Source: Acidovorax sp. (GTDB taxonomy: Bacteria > Pseudomonadota > Gammaproteobacteria > Burkholderiales > Burkholderiaceae_C). From it: a stretch of 64,000 nt of DNA. Position 1 is the first letter of the stretch. Every line of letters starts with the position of its first letter. Below are positions 8,055 to 17,390 of this stretch, piece by piece. A program made the position numbers and the translations under genes. The DNA lies in the NCBI GenBank assembly GCA_031277855.1, contig JAITLO010000036.1:1-64000 (forward strand). Reading direction: 5' to 3'. Below the pieces are notes generated by a model. That model was given only the letters and a program-made list of their open reading frames with translations, searched no databases and was not told where the DNA came from.

Positions 8055-9032
8055 TCAGTCCAGTGCGATATTGGCTTGCTTGCCCACAGCGGTCCACTTG
8101 CTGATCTCATCCTTGCGGAACTGGTGCAGCTCTTTGGGTGTGGAGCCGATGACCTCGGCACCCATGGCGATCAAGCGGGCTCTGACCTCGCGGTCGTTCA
8201 GGGCTGTGGCAATGTCCTTGCTGATCTTGCTCACCAGCTCCGGCGGAGTGCCAGCGGGTGCGAAGACCGCATTCCACTCGTACATGTGCACGCCGGGTAC
8301 GCCGGCCTCTGCAAAGGTTGGAACCTGGGGCAGCACGGCAGACCGGGTCTGGCCTGCGGTGGCGAGTGGAATCAGGCGGCCGCTTTGCAAAAAAGGCAGC
8401 GAGGAGCCCAGGCTGGCAAAGAACACGGGCACGGTGCCGGCCATGACATCGGTCATTGCCGGACCGCCGCCGCGGTAGGCCACATGGGTCATCTTGACGC
8501 CGGTCTTCAGTGTGAACAGCTCGGCCGCCAGGTGGGGGGAGGAGCCGTTGCCGGAGGATGCGTAATCCACCTTGCCGGGGTTGGCGTTGACGTAGCTGAC
8601 CAGTTCCTTGACGGTGCGCGGTGGAAAGCTGGGGGCCACGACCAGGATGTTGGGCACTTTGATCATCAGCGACACGGCCTCGAACTCCTTGACGGTGTCG
8701 AAGGGCATGCGCTTTTTCAGAGCGGGATTCTGGGCGTGGTTGGATGCGTCGACCATCAGCGTGTAGCCATCCGCGCGCGAGGACAGCACGGCCTGGGCTC
8801 CGATGAGACCGCCGCCACCGGCGCGGTTCTCGATCACCACCGGCTGACCCCAAATCTGCGAGAGCTTGGGGCTGACGATGCGGGCCACGGCATCCACCGT
8901 ACCGCCTGGTGGATAGGTCACGATCAGGCGCACGGGTTTGTCGGGAAAGGCCGTGGCTGGCTGGCCCTGGGCATGAGCCAGGGGCGCCAAGGCCAGTGTC
9001 AGGGCGGCAAGTGTGATGGAACGGCGTTGCAT
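8055..9032 (-). CDS. Bug/TctC-family periplasmic solute receptor
   Basis: This 325-residue protein has a Sec signal peptide of about 22 residues ending LAHAQG. The Bug hallmarks follow: FPDKPVRLIVTYPPGG, then VVIENRAGGGG and a late PTFAEAGVPG. Bug proteins capture organic acids or amides in the periplasm, often for tripartite tricarboxylate transporters; no membrane subunits lie nearby. It is 26 bases downstream of an amidohydrolase gene in the same orientation, which suggests that both handle one aromatic or lactone-type acid. The ligand is unknown. Confidence 0.85.
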   Translation of the reverse strand: MQRRSITLAALTLALAPLAHAQGQPATAFPDKPVRLIVTYPPGGTVDAVARIVSPKLSQIWGQPVVIENRAGGGGLIGAQAVLSSRADGYTLMVDASNHAQNPALKKRMPFDTVKEFEAVSLMIKVPNILVVAPSFPPRTVKELVSYVNANPGKVDYASSGNGSSPHLAAELFTLKTGVKMTHVAYRGGGPAMTDVMAGTVPVFFASLGSSLPFLQSGRLIPLATAGQTRSAVLPQVPTFAEAGVPGVHMYEWNAVFAPAGTPPELVSKISKDIATALNDREVRARLIAMGAEVIGSTPKELHQFRKDEISKWTAVGKQANIALD

Positions 9033-9058
9033 GGTGTCTCCTTTGGGGTTTGTCGTAG

Positions 9059-9928
9059 TCAGCAAATCTTGAACAGTTCCGCAGCGGTTCTCCCCAGAAT
9101 CAGGCTGCGCTGCTGTGTGTCGGGAACCCAGTCCGCCAGCAGCGCCAGGCTGCCGCCGTAGTCGATCAAATCCTGGTGCTGGGTATGGGGCCAGTCGCTG
9201 CCCCACACCAGGCGTTCGGGCCCGAAGGCTGCGAGCAATTGTTGCGCGCAGGCGCGAGCTGCCTGTGCATCGCGCTCTCGCAAGGCCGGTGTGCGTTCGG
9301 CGGCCGGGTGTTGCGCGCTTTGGGCATTGCGGTAGGCGGCCGACAGCTTGACCCAGATGCGGCCCGATGCGGCGCGCCGCAGCAACTGGGCAAAGCCCGG
9401 GTCATGCTGGGCGAGTAGGGCATCCGGGCGGCCAAAATGGTCCACGACGATGCGGCAACCGGAACGCAAGGCTGCATCCAGCAGGGGCGCCAGATCGGCA
9501 GCCCCACGGTGCAGCTCCAGGTGCCAGTCCAGGGCCTTGAGGCGACATAAAAAAGCCTGCCACTCGGCCTGGTTCAGATCGGGCAATGGCAAGCCCACCA
9601 GATTCAGGCGCACGCCCACCACGCCTTGGGCATTCAGTGCAGTCAATTGCGCCTCATCGGTGTGTGGGGACAGCATGACCACGCTGCGCAGCCGCTGCGG
9701 ATGGCGGCGCATGGCGTCCAGCATAAAGCTGTTGTCCGTGCCCAGAAAACTGGGCTGCACCAGCACGCCGTGGCTGACGGCGTGCTGATCGAGTAGCGCC
9801 AGGTAGGCCTCTAGCGTGGCATCGAATTCCGGTGCATGGCGGCGGGTTGCGGCCAAGGGCATGTCCTGGAGAAAAACATGGGCGTGGCTATCGATCACCA
9901 GAGAGGGGGGAGAGGTGTTGGACGGCAT
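9059..9928 (-). CDS. TIM-barrel amidohydrolase (COG3618/LigI-like)
   Basis: This 289-residue protein has the amidohydrolase-2 layout. The HxH metal motif is H15-A-H17 (DSHAHVF), with LELHRG and VVDHFGRPD mid-protein and the catalytic-type aspartate in VWGSDWPHT near the end. The nearest characterised relatives are 2-pyrone-4,6-dicarboxylate lactonase and similar lactonases. The start MPSNTS places the HxH at the usual distance. It is the first gene of a two-gene unit with the Bug protein, so the product likely hydrolyses the imported compound or a derivative. Confidence 0.8.
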   Translation of the reverse strand: MPSNTSPPSLVIDSHAHVFLQDMPLAATRRHAPEFDATLEAYLALLDQHAVSHGVLVQPSFLGTDNSFMLDAMRRHPQRLRSVVMLSPHTDEAQLTALNAQGVVGVRLNLVGLPLPDLNQAEWQAFLCRLKALDWHLELHRGAADLAPLLDAALRSGCRIVVDHFGRPDALLAQHDPGFAQLLRRAASGRIWVKLSAAYRNAQSAQHPAAERTPALRERDAQAARACAQQLLAAFGPERLVWGSDWPHTQHQDLIDYGGSLALLADWVPDTQQRSLILGRTAAELFKIC

Positions 9929-10256
9929 GGACTGTCTCGGTGTTGTCGCTTGCCCACAGGCGCTACGCATGCCGGGATGCGATGTACATCACCGGGGCTG
10001 CGAAGGGCTGATGCCTGGGGCTTGGACATGACTGTAGGCAGGTCCAGCGGAGACAGTGAGTCGCAATCTGGTGCAGATCCATAAGCTGCCGTTATGGATG
10101 GGCAGAGGGCGTCCAGGGGTTGCGATGCAGCCATCCTGCAAGCGCGGTCGCGGCTGTGCGCATTGGAATGAAATGCTCTCGAAACAGGAGCTATCTGCGC
10201 AGGTCTGCTCTATGGTTAGAGGTGGTCGGCGACGCGTAGAGATCGCTAATACGTTC
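9929..10256. other. intergenic region without recognisable gene
   Basis: These 328 bases lie between two minus-strand genes and should contain the promoter of the amidohydrolase-Bug unit near 9930-10000. No ORF in any frame shows family features. Around 10173-10225 there is sequence (AAACAGGAGCTATCTGCGC) resembling the short Comamonadaceae intergenic repeat. Nothing else is supported. Confidence 0.5.
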
Positions 10257-11717
10257 TTACAGCTTCTCCGCCGCCCCATAGGGCACAAACCCGCTTTCGT
10301 TCTCGTTCACATGCAGCGGCTTGCCCACAAAGGGGAAGGCGCGCTGTGGGCAGGCTCCGCGCTCGCAGACCTTGCAGCCCATGCCAATGGGGGTGGCCGC
10401 GTCCAGGCTGCGCAGGTCCAGGCCCTTGGAATACACCAGGCGCTGGGCATGCTGCACATCGCAGCCCAGGCCGATGGAGAAGGTCTTGCCCGGCATGCCC
10501 CAGCCCAGGCCGTCGTGGGTGACGCTGCGGGCAATCCACAGGTAGACGCGCCCATCGGGCATGGCAGCGAGCTGGGGCAGGATGCGGCCCGGCTGGGCAA
10601 AGGCCTCATACACATTCCACAGCGGGCAGGTGCCCCCGGTTTTGGAGAAGTGAAAGTGCGTGGCCGATTGCCGCTTGCTGATGTTGCCGGCGCGGTCCAC
10701 ACGGATAAAGAAAAACGGCAGGCCGGGGGCTTCGGCGCGCTGCAGCGTGGAGAGGCGGTGGCACACGGTCTCAAAGCCCACGCCGAAATGCTGGGCCAGC
10801 AGGTCCAGGTCATAGCGCAGTTGCTCGGCCGTTTGCAGAAACAAGCCATAGGGCAGCACCAGGGCGCCGGCCGTGTAGTTGGCCAGGCCGATGCGGGCCA
10901 GCCGGCGCGTGGCCTCGTCCTGCCAGCGCGCGCTGTCCAGCAGTGCATCAATCTGTGGGGCCAGCTCCAGCAGCGCCAGCTGGGTGCCCAACTGAAAGGC
11001 TTGCTGGCCGGGCAGCAGCCGGCTGGACAGGTAGAGCGTGCGGCTGTGGGCGTCGAAATGGCGATTGGGCGCGGCCTGGCCGTCGGCGCCGGTTTCCACG
11101 CGCAGCACATGCACGCCATGCCGGCTGCGCAGGTGCTGGATCAGCCAGTCGCTGAGCCCGCCGCCTTGCTGGCGGGCCTGCTGGGCCATGGCCTCGGCAG
11201 CGCGGTCCAGGCTGTCGAAGTAGTTGCGGTGGGCAAAGACAAAGTCCCGCACCGCCTCAAAAGGCATTTGGCGCAGCGGCATGTCCACCAGATCGCGGGC
11301 GCCGGGCAAGGCTGCGTCGTGGTGGTCGTGCAGGCGGTCGTGCAAGGCTTCCAGGCGCTGCTGGTCTTGCTGGTGGCGCTGGTGCAGGGTCAGCAGTACC
11401 TGGGACAGATGGGGCAGCTTGGCCGCCAGCTCGCGCAGCTCGGGCTGGGGCACGGGGGGCAGGCCGGGCAGGGAGGCCACGGCGTCCCGCAACTGTGCCA
11501 GGCGGCGGGCTTCCTCGTCTTCGGAAAACTGCTGAATGTCCACGCCCAGCACACGGTGCACCTTGAGCAGCACCGACACGGTGAAGGGGCGCTGGTCCTG
11601 CTCCAGCTGGTTCAAATAGCTGGGCGACAGGCCCAGGGCCTGGGCCAGCGCCACCTGGGTCATGCCGCGCTCCTGGCGCAGCGAGCGCAGGCGCACGCCC
11701 ATAAAAATCTTGGCCAT
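10257..11717 (-). CDS. ScfR/RamB/PrpR-type regulator of short-chain acyl metabolism
   Basis: This 486-residue protein has an XRE HTH at 8-65 (MTQVALAQALGLSPSYLNQL), a central ImmA/IrrE-like region and a C-terminal DUF2083 domain. The C-terminal domain carries a cysteine cluster (GCKVCERGACPQRAF). This architecture is that of the short-chain fatty acyl regulators, including mycobacterial PrpR and RamB, which sense acyl-CoA and in one reported case hold an Fe-S cluster. No HExxH zinc motif is present where ImmA peptidases have it. It diverges from acnD across a region with repeated TTCGCAA elements, so it very probably controls the methylcitrate genes. Confidence 0.85.
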   Translation of the reverse strand: MAKIFMGVRLRSLRQERGMTQVALAQALGLSPSYLNQLEQDQRPFTVSVLLKVHRVLGVDIQQFSEDEEARRLAQLRDAVASLPGLPPVPQPELRELAAKLPHLSQVLLTLHQRHQQDQQRLEALHDRLHDHHDAALPGARDLVDMPLRQMPFEAVRDFVFAHRNYFDSLDRAAEAMAQQARQQGGGLSDWLIQHLRSRHGVHVLRVETGADGQAAPNRHFDAHSRTLYLSSRLLPGQQAFQLGTQLALLELAPQIDALLDSARWQDEATRRLARIGLANYTAGALVLPYGLFLQTAEQLRYDLDLLAQHFGVGFETVCHRLSTLQRAEAPGLPFFFIRVDRAGNISKRQSATHFHFSKTGGTCPLWNVYEAFAQPGRILPQLAAMPDGRVYLWIARSVTHDGLGWGMPGKTFSIGLGCDVQHAQRLVYSKGLDLRSLDAATPIGMGCKVCERGACPQRAFPFVGKPLHVNENESGFVPYGAAEKL

Positions 11718-11765
11718 TTTTTTAGTCCTTCATTGCGCTACTGTGAGTAGGCGCACCGTTTGAAG

Positions 11766-11866
11766 GCGGCCATACAGCACTTCATGCTTTGTTGCTTGCC
11801 CTTGCCGTACCCAAGTACTGTCTGCGGGCGCGCGCCGCGCCTGAAGCGCTGTCTGGCCGTTGTGGA
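11766..11866 (+). repeat. about 100-base imperfect palindromic repeat, copy A
   Basis: The outer arms CATACAGCACTT (11771-11782) and AAGCGCTGTCTG (11844-11855) pair imperfectly around a GTAC-CCAA-GTAC core. The inverted copy at 17391-17500 is clearly homologous over its full length. The two copies bracket acnD-prpF-prpC. Copy A lies in a divergent promoter region, so a pure terminator role is unlikely here. Confidence 0.75.
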
Positions 11867-11981
11867 GAGCGATTTCATCGGTCGTGGCGCTTTTCAGGCC
11901 CACTCCGGCAGGCAATGCCAGTGTGGGATCCTGTGCCGTCATTCCGTGTTGAAGCATTTTTGCGGTGTGTTTGTGAAATGA

Positions 11982-12075
11982 AATTCGCAAAATTCGCAAA
12001 AACAAGTTTTGCAATTCACTATGTTTTGCACATTCAGCCCTTCTGTCAAAGGTTTGGTTTGCGTAAATTGCGAAT
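11982..12075. promoter_or_regulatory. candidate ScfR/RamB-type operator cluster upstream of acnD
   Basis: AATTCGCAA occurs twice in direct tandem (11982-11990, 11991-11999). An inverted TTTGCAATT follows at 12008-12016, then TTTTGCA at 12024-12030 and TTTGCGTAAATTGCGAA at 12058-12074. Mycobacterial and corynebacterial RamB/PrpR relatives bind TTTGCAAA-like sites, which these resemble. The block ends 36 bases before the acnD start codon. Confidence 0.55.
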
Positions 12076-12109
12076 CTACCAAGAGCCTAGCAACGAGACA
12101 AGCGACCCC

Positions 12110-14770
12110 ATGAGCGATTTCTGCAAAAAACTGCCCGGCACCGATTTGCGCTACTTTGACGCCCGCGCTGCGGTGGACGCCATCCAGCCCGGCGCCTATG
12201 ACGGCCTGCCCTATACCAGCCGCGTGCTGGCCGAAAACCTGGTGCGCCGCTGCGAGCCCGCGCTGCTGAGCGATGCGCTCAAGCAGCTGATTGAGCGCAA
12301 GCGCGATCTGGACTTTCCCTGGTACCCGGCGCGTGTGGTCTGCCACGACATCCTGGGCCAGACCGCGCTGGTGGACCTGGCCGGCCTGCGCGACGCCATT
12401 GCCGAGCAAGGCGGTGACCCCGCCCAGGTCAACCCCGTGGTGCCCACCCAACTGATCGTGGACCACTCGCTGGCCGTGGAGTACGGCGGCTTTGACCCCG
12501 AGGCCTTCGAGAAAAACCGCGCGGTGGAGGACCGCCGCAATGCCGACCGCTTTGACTTCATCGACTGGTGCAAGACGGCCTTCCAGAACGTGGATGTGAT
12601 CCCCGCGGGCAACGGCATCATGCACCAGATCAATCTGGAGAAGATGAGCCCCGTGATCCAGGTGCAAAGCGATGGCCAGGGCGGCAAGATCGCCTTCCCC
12701 GACACCTGTGTGGGCACGGACAGCCACACCCCCCATGTGGATGCGCTGGGCGTGATTGCCATCGGCGTGGGCGGCCTGGAGGCCGAGACCGTAATGCTGG
12801 GCCGCGCCAGCATGATGCGCCTGCCCGACATTGTGGGCGTGCAGCTCACGGGCAAGCGCCAGAGCGGTATTACCGCCACCGACATCGTGCTGGCGCTGAC
12901 CGAGTTTTTGCGCAAGGAGCGCGTGGTGGGCGCCTATGTGGAGTTCTTTGGCGAAGGTGCGGACAGCCTGTCGATTGGCGACCGCGCCACCATCTCCAAT
13001 ATGTGTCCCGAATATGGCGCCACCGCCGCCATGTTCTATATCGACCAGCAGACCCTGGACTATCTGAGCCTCACCGGCCGCGAGCCCGAGCAGGTCAAGC
13101 TGGTGGCGCATTACGCCAAGACCACCGGCCTGTGGGCCGATGCGCTGAAGACGGCCGAGTACGAGCGCGTGCTGTCCTTCGACCTGAGCACGGTGGTACG
13201 CAATATGGCAGGCCCCAGCAATCCCCACCGCCGCCTGCCCACCTCGGCCCTGGCCGAGCGCGGCATTGCCGATGAGGCCAAGCTGCAGACCGCCCACCAG
13301 CAAGAGGCCCAGGGCCAGATGCCCGATGGCGCCGTCATCATTGCCGCCATCACCAGCTGCACCAACACCAGCAACCCGCGCAATGTGGTGGCTGCGGGGC
13401 TGGTGGCCAAAAAGGCCAATGCACTGGGCCTGGTGCGCAAGCCCTGGGTCAAGACCTCGTTTGCGCCGGGCTCCAAGGTGGCCAAGCTGTATTTGGAAGA
13501 AAGCGGCCTGCTGCCCGAGCTGGAGCAACTGGGCTTTGGCATCGTGGCCTATGCCTGCACCACCTGCAACGGTATGAGTGGCGCGCTGGATCCCGCGATC
13601 CAGCAAGAAATCATCGACCGCGACCTCTACACCACGGCCGTACTCTCGGGCAACCGCAACTTTGACGGCCGCATCCACCCCTATGCCAAGCAGGCATTCC
13701 TGGCTTCGCCCCCGCTGGTGGTGGCCTATGCCATTGCCGGCACGGTGCGCTTCGATATCGAGCAGGATGTGTTGGGCCACGACGCCGCCGGCAAGCCCAT
13801 CACCCTCAAAGACCTGTGGCCCAGCGACGAGGAGGTGGACGCCATCGTGGCCGCCAGCGTCAAGCCCGAGCAGTTCCGCAGCGTCTACATCCCCATGTTC
13901 GCTCAGGGTGAGGTGCAGCAGGCCGCAAGCCCGCTGTACGACTGGCGCGCCCAGTCCACCTATATCCGCCGCCCGCCTTATTGGGAAGGTGCATTGGCGG
14001 GCGAGCGCACGCTCCAGGGCATGCGCCCCTTGGCCTTGCTGCCGGACAACATCACCACCGACCACCTCTCGCCCTCGAATGCCATCCTGGCCAGCAGTGC
14101 GGCAGGCGAGTACCTGGCCAAGATGGGCGTGCCCGAGGAGGACTTCAACTCCTACGCCACCCACCGTGGCGACCATCTGACGGCCCAGCGCGCCACCTTT
14201 GCCAACCCCCAGCTGGTGAATGAAATGGCCGTGGTCGACGGCCAGGTGAAAAAAGGCTCGCTGGCCCGCGTGGAGCCCGAGGGCAAGGTGATGCGCATGT
14301 GGGAAGCCATCGAAACCTATATGGACCGCAAGCAGCCGCTGATCATCATCGCCGGCGCCGACTACGGCCAGGGCTCCAGCCGCGACTGGGCTGCCAAGGG
14401 CGTGCGCCTGGCCGGTGTCGAAGCCATTGCGGCCGAAGGCTTTGAGCGCATCCACCGCACCAATCTGATTGGCATGGGCGTGTTGCCGCTGGAATTCCTG
14501 CCCGGCACCAACCGCAAGACCCTGGAATTGGACGGCACCGAAACCTATGACGTGCTGGGCGAGCGCCGCCCCCGCACCCAACTGACGCTGGTGGTGCACC
14601 GCCAAAATGGCCAGAGCGAGCGTGTGCCTGTCATCTGCCGCCTGGATACTGCCGAAGAAGTGTCCATCTACGAGGCAGGTGGCGTGCTGCAGCGTTTTGC
14701 CCAGGACTTTCTGGCCCAAACGCAGGCCACACCTGCACAAGCAGCTATCAAAACAATGGAGTCCGTGTAA
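12110..14770 (+). CDS. acnD: 2-methylcitrate dehydratase, Fe-S-dependent (AcnD)
   Basis: This 886-residue protein belongs to the aconitase superfamily. The three 4Fe-4S cysteines are visible: C417 (TSCTNTSNP), C483 and C486 (ACTTCNGMSG). Later aconitase marks are NLIGMGVLPLEF and GADYGQGSSRDWA. Directly followed by prpF, it is AcnD: it dehydrates 2-methylcitrate to 2-methylaconitate in the propionate-degrading methylcitrate cycle, with PrpF isomerising the product. The start at 12110 begins MSDFCKKLPGTDL, the usual AcnD N-terminus. The last residues (AQAAIKT) are encoded within a 20-base dispersed repeat. The stop overlaps the prpF start by one base. Confidence 0.93.
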   Translation: MSDFCKKLPGTDLRYFDARAAVDAIQPGAYDGLPYTSRVLAENLVRRCEPALLSDALKQLIERKRDLDFPWYPARVVCHDILGQTALVDLAGLRDAIAEQGGDPAQVNPVVPTQLIVDHSLAVEYGGFDPEAFEKNRAVEDRRNADRFDFIDWCKTAFQNVDVIPAGNGIMHQINLEKMSPVIQVQSDGQGGKIAFPDTCVGTDSHTPHVDALGVIAIGVGGLEAETVMLGRASMMRLPDIVGVQLTGKRQSGITATDIVLALTEFLRKERVVGAYVEFFGEGADSLSIGDRATISNMCPEYGATAAMFYIDQQTLDYLSLTGREPEQVKLVAHYAKTTGLWADALKTAEYERVLSFDLSTVVRNMAGPSNPHRRLPTSALAERGIADEAKLQTAHQQEAQGQMPDGAVIIAAITSCTNTSNPRNVVAAGLVAKKANALGLVRKPWVKTSFAPGSKVAKLYLEESGLLPELEQLGFGIVAYACTTCNGMSGALDPAIQQEIIDRDLYTTAVLSGNRNFDGRIHPYAKQAFLASPPLVVAYAIAGTVRFDIEQDVLGHDAAGKPITLKDLWPSDEEVDAIVAASVKPEQFRSVYIPMFAQGEVQQAASPLYDWRAQSTYIRRPPYWEGALAGERTLQGMRPLALLPDNITTDHLSPSNAILASSAAGEYLAKMGVPEEDFNSYATHRGDHLTAQRATFANPQLVNEMAVVDGQVKKGSLARVEPEGKVMRMWEAIETYMDRKQPLIIIAGADYGQGSSRDWAAKGVRLAGVEAIAAEGFERIHRTNLIGMGVLPLEFLPGTNRKTLELDGTETYDVLGERRPRTQLTLVVHRQNGQSERVPVICRLDTAEEVSIYEAGGVLQRFAQDFLAQTQATPAQAAIKTMESV
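14735..14754 (-). repeat. 20-base dispersed repeat inside acnD 3' end
   Basis: This segment is the exact inverted copy of 3989-4008. It is translated as part of the AcnD C-terminal tail, just before the stop codon and the overlapping prpF start. Confidence 0.6.
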
Positions 14771-15999
14771 TGGCTACAGCCCGTCATGCCGCGCAAATCA
14801 AGATTGCCGCCACCTATATGCGTGGCGGCACCAGCAAGGGCGTGTTCTTCAATCTGGCCGATTTGCCCGCTGCGGCCCAGCAAGCCGGTGCCGTGCGCGA
14901 TGCCATCTTGCTGCGCACCCTGGGCAGCCCCGATCCTTACGGCAAGCAGATCGATGGCCTGGGCAATGCCTCATCCAGCACCAGCAAGGCCGTCATCCTG
15001 GCCAAGAGCAGCAAGCCAGATCATGATGTGGACTATCTGTTCGGCCAAGTGTCCATAGACCAGCCCTTTGTGGACTGGAGCGGCAACTGTGGCAATCTGT
15101 CAGCCGCCGTGGGCCCGGCCGCCATCCACATGGGCTTGATCGACGCTGCCCGCATTCCCGCAAATGGCATGGCCCGCATCCGCATCTGGCAGGCGAACAT
15201 TGCCAAGACCATCGTGGCCCATGTGCCCATCACCAATGGGGCGGTACAGGAAACCGGCGACTTCGAGCTGGATGGCGTGACCTTTGCCGCAGCCGAAGTG
15301 GCGCTGGAGTTCATTGATCCGGCCGACGATGGCGAGGAGGGGGGAGCCATGTTCCCCACCGGCAATGTGGTGGACGATCTGGAAGTGCCCGGTATTGGCA
15401 ACTTCAAAGCCACGCTGATCAATGCCGGCATTCCCACCATCTTTCTGAATGCGGCAAATATCGGCTACACCGGCTGCGAGCTGCAGGGCGATATCAACGA
15501 AAACGCCGCCGCACTGGCCCGCTTTGAAAGCATTCGCGCCCACGGTGCGCTGAAGATGGGTTTGATCAAGGACCTGTCCGAGGCCGCTAAGCGCCAGCAC
15601 ACGCCAAAAATAGCCTTTGTGGCGCCGCCCCAAAGCTATACGGCCTCCAGCGGCAAACGCGTGGAAGCCGCCGATGTGGACCTGCTGGTGCGCGCCCTGT
15701 CCATGGGCAAGCTGCACCACGCCATGATGGGTACGGCCGCCGTGGCCATTGGCACGGCAGCGGCCATTCCCGGCACGCTGGTGAACCTGGCGGCCGGTGG
15801 GGGTGAGCGCCATGCAGTTCGCTTTGGCCACCCTTCGGGCACGCTGCGCGTCGGTGCCGAGGCCTGCCAGGCCGCCGATGGCCAATGGCAAGTCACCAAG
15901 GCCTTGATGAGCCGCAGCGCCCGCATCTTGATGGAGGGCTGGGTGCGCGTGCCCGGTGACTGCCTGAACGTGGAGCCGGCTCCACACCACACCAGCTGA
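14770..15999 (+). CDS. prpF: 2-methylaconitate cis-trans isomerase PrpF
   Basis: This 409-residue protein has the two-lobed diaminopimelate-epimerase-like fold. The residues reported as catalytic in Shewanella PrpF fall at the same numbers here: K73 (STSKAVIL) and C107 (SGNCGNLS). The opening RGGTSKGVFF and AAGGGERHAVRFGHPSG are also typical. PrpF isomerises the AcnD product so that ordinary aconitase can hydrate it to 2-methylisocitrate. The gene overlaps the acnD stop by one base (TAATG), indicating translational coupling. The family is usually about 395 residues, so length is normal. Confidence 0.93.
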   Translation: MATARHAAQIKIAATYMRGGTSKGVFFNLADLPAAAQQAGAVRDAILLRTLGSPDPYGKQIDGLGNASSSTSKAVILAKSSKPDHDVDYLFGQVSIDQPFVDWSGNCGNLSAAVGPAAIHMGLIDAARIPANGMARIRIWQANIAKTIVAHVPITNGAVQETGDFELDGVTFAAAEVALEFIDPADDGEEGGAMFPTGNVVDDLEVPGIGNFKATLINAGIPTIFLNAANIGYTGCELQGDINENAAALARFESIRAHGALKMGLIKDLSEAAKRQHTPKIAFVAPPQSYTASSGKRVEAADVDLLVRALSMGKLHHAMMGTAAVAIGTAAAIPGTLVNLAAGGGERHAVRFGHPSGTLRVGAEACQAADGQWQVTKALMSRSARILMEGWVRVPGDCLNVEPAPHHTS

Positions 16000-16092
16000 T
16001 GCTGCCGGGGCCTGCTGCTGCATATCTTTTCTAGCCCCTTTTTTCACCCCCTTGCAGCCAGGCCTTTTCTGAATTTCTGAACCCCATTTTGG

Positions 16093-16109
16093 GCCCATTT
16101 TTCATGGGC
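16093..16109 (+). promoter_or_regulatory. hairpin in prpF-prpC intergenic region
   Basis: GCCCAT-TTTTC-ATGGGC forms a six-pair hairpin 41 bases before the prpC start codon, followed by an AAGGAGA ribosome binding site at 16136-16142. It could set prpC expression relative to acnD-prpF; no T-tract follows it. Confidence 0.35.
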
Positions 16110-16149
16110 TGGGCCGCTGCTTTGCCCATTTTCAACAAGGAGACCTGTC

Positions 16150-17328
16150 ATGACCACTACCACCACGAGCGCCGCACCCGCAGCCACCGCACCCGCTTTC
16201 AAACCCAAGAAGTCCGTGGCCCTGTCGGGCGTGACGGCCGGCAACACCGCGCTGTGCACCGTGGGCAAGACCGGCAACGACTTGCACTACCGCGGCTACG
16301 ACATTCTGGACATTGCCGAGGTCTGCGAGTTCGAGGAAATCGCCCACCTGCTGGTGCATGGCAAGCTGCCCACCAGCGCCGAACTCAAGGCCTACAAGGC
16401 CAAGCTCAAGGCCTTGCGTGGCCTGCCCGCCAGCGTCAAGGCCGCGCTGGAGCAACTGCCTGCCGCCAGCCACCCCATGGATGTGATGCGCACCGGCGTT
16501 TCGGCCCTGGGCTGCGCCCTGCCAGAAAAAGACGATCACAACCTGCCCGGCGCGCGTGACATTGCCGATCGCCTGATGGCCAGCCTTGGCTCCATGCTGC
16601 TGTACTGGTACCACTTCAGCAACTCGGGCCGCCGCATCGAGGTGGAGACCGAGGACGATTCCATCGGCGGCCATTTCCTGCACCTGCTGCATGGCGAAAA
16701 GCCTGCGGACAGCTGGGTGCGTGCCATGCACACCTCGCTCAACCTGTATGCCGAGCATGAGTTCAATGCCTCCACCTTCACCGCCCGCGTGGTGGCTGGC
16801 ACGGGCAGCGATATGTACTCGGCCATCACCGGCGCCATCGGCGCGCTGCGCGGCCCTAAGCATGGCGGCGCCAACGAGGTGGCCTTCGAGATCCAAAAAC
16901 GCTACGACAACCCCGCCGAAGCCGAGGCCGACATCCGCCAGCGCGTGGAGAACAAGGAGGTGGTGATCGGCTTTGGTCACCCTGTCTACACCATCAGCGA
17001 CCCGCGCAATGTGGTCATCAAGGGCGTGGCCCACAAGCTCTCGCAGGAGGCTGGCTCCACCCGCATGTACGACATTGCCGAGCGCCTGGAGTCGGTGATG
17101 TGGGAAGTGAAGAAAATGTTCCCCAACCTGGACTGGTTCAGCGCCGTCAGCTACCACATGATGGGCGTGCCCACTGCCATGTTCACACCGCTGTTTGTGA
17201 TTGCCCGCACCAGCGGCTGGGCGGCCCACATCATCGAGCAGCGCCAGGACAACAAGATCATCCGCCCCAGCGCCAACTACACCGGCCCGGACGATCTGGC
17301 CTTTGTGCCCATCGAACAGCGCAGCTGA
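16150..17328 (+). CDS. prpC: 2-methylcitrate synthase PrpC
   Basis: This 392-residue protein is a citrate-synthase-family enzyme. The catalytic residues are visible: H238 (KHGGANEV), H277 (GFGHPVYT) and D328 ([16 protein letters not shown]). Their spacing fits PrpC rather than the longer GltA, and the gene follows acnD-prpF. It condenses propionyl-CoA with oxaloacetate to 2-methylcitrate in the cytoplasm. It is 150 bases after prpF with its own strong ribosome binding site. A palindromic repeat follows within 65 bases of the stop codon. Confidence 0.93.
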   Translation: MTTTTTSAAPAATAPAFKPKKSVALSGVTAGNTALCTVGKTGNDLHYRGYDILDIAEVCEFEEIAHLLVHGKLPTSAELKAYKAKLKALRGLPASVKAALEQLPAASHPMDVMRTGVSALGCALPEKDDHNLPGARDIADRLMASLGSMLLYWYHFSNSGRRIEVETEDDSIGGHFLHLLHGEKPADSWVRAMHTSLNLYAEHEFNASTFTARVVAGTGSDMYSAITGAIGALRGPKHGGANEVAFEIQKRYDNPAEAEADIRQRVENKEVVIGFGHPVYTISDPRNVVIKGVAHKLSQEAGSTRMYDIAERLESVMWEVKKMFPNLDWFSAVSYHMMGVPTAMFTPLFVIARTSGWAAHIIEQRQDNKIIRPSANYTGPDDLAFVPIEQRS

Positions 17329-17390
17329 TCCGGCGCAGGTGCATATCTGCCGGAGCGGGCTCGCACACTGCATCCGGCGCTGAGTCCACT

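Noticed and set aside
10056-11750. 564-codon open frame opposite the ScfR-like gene
   Set aside because: Antisense shadow; the minus strand carries the HTH and the cysteine cluster.
11939-14740. 933-codon open frame opposite acnD
   Set aside because: It lies entirely antisense to a gene with clear aconitase motifs. The residues are rich in His, Gly, Gln and Ala, typical of the shadow frame of a GC-rich gene.
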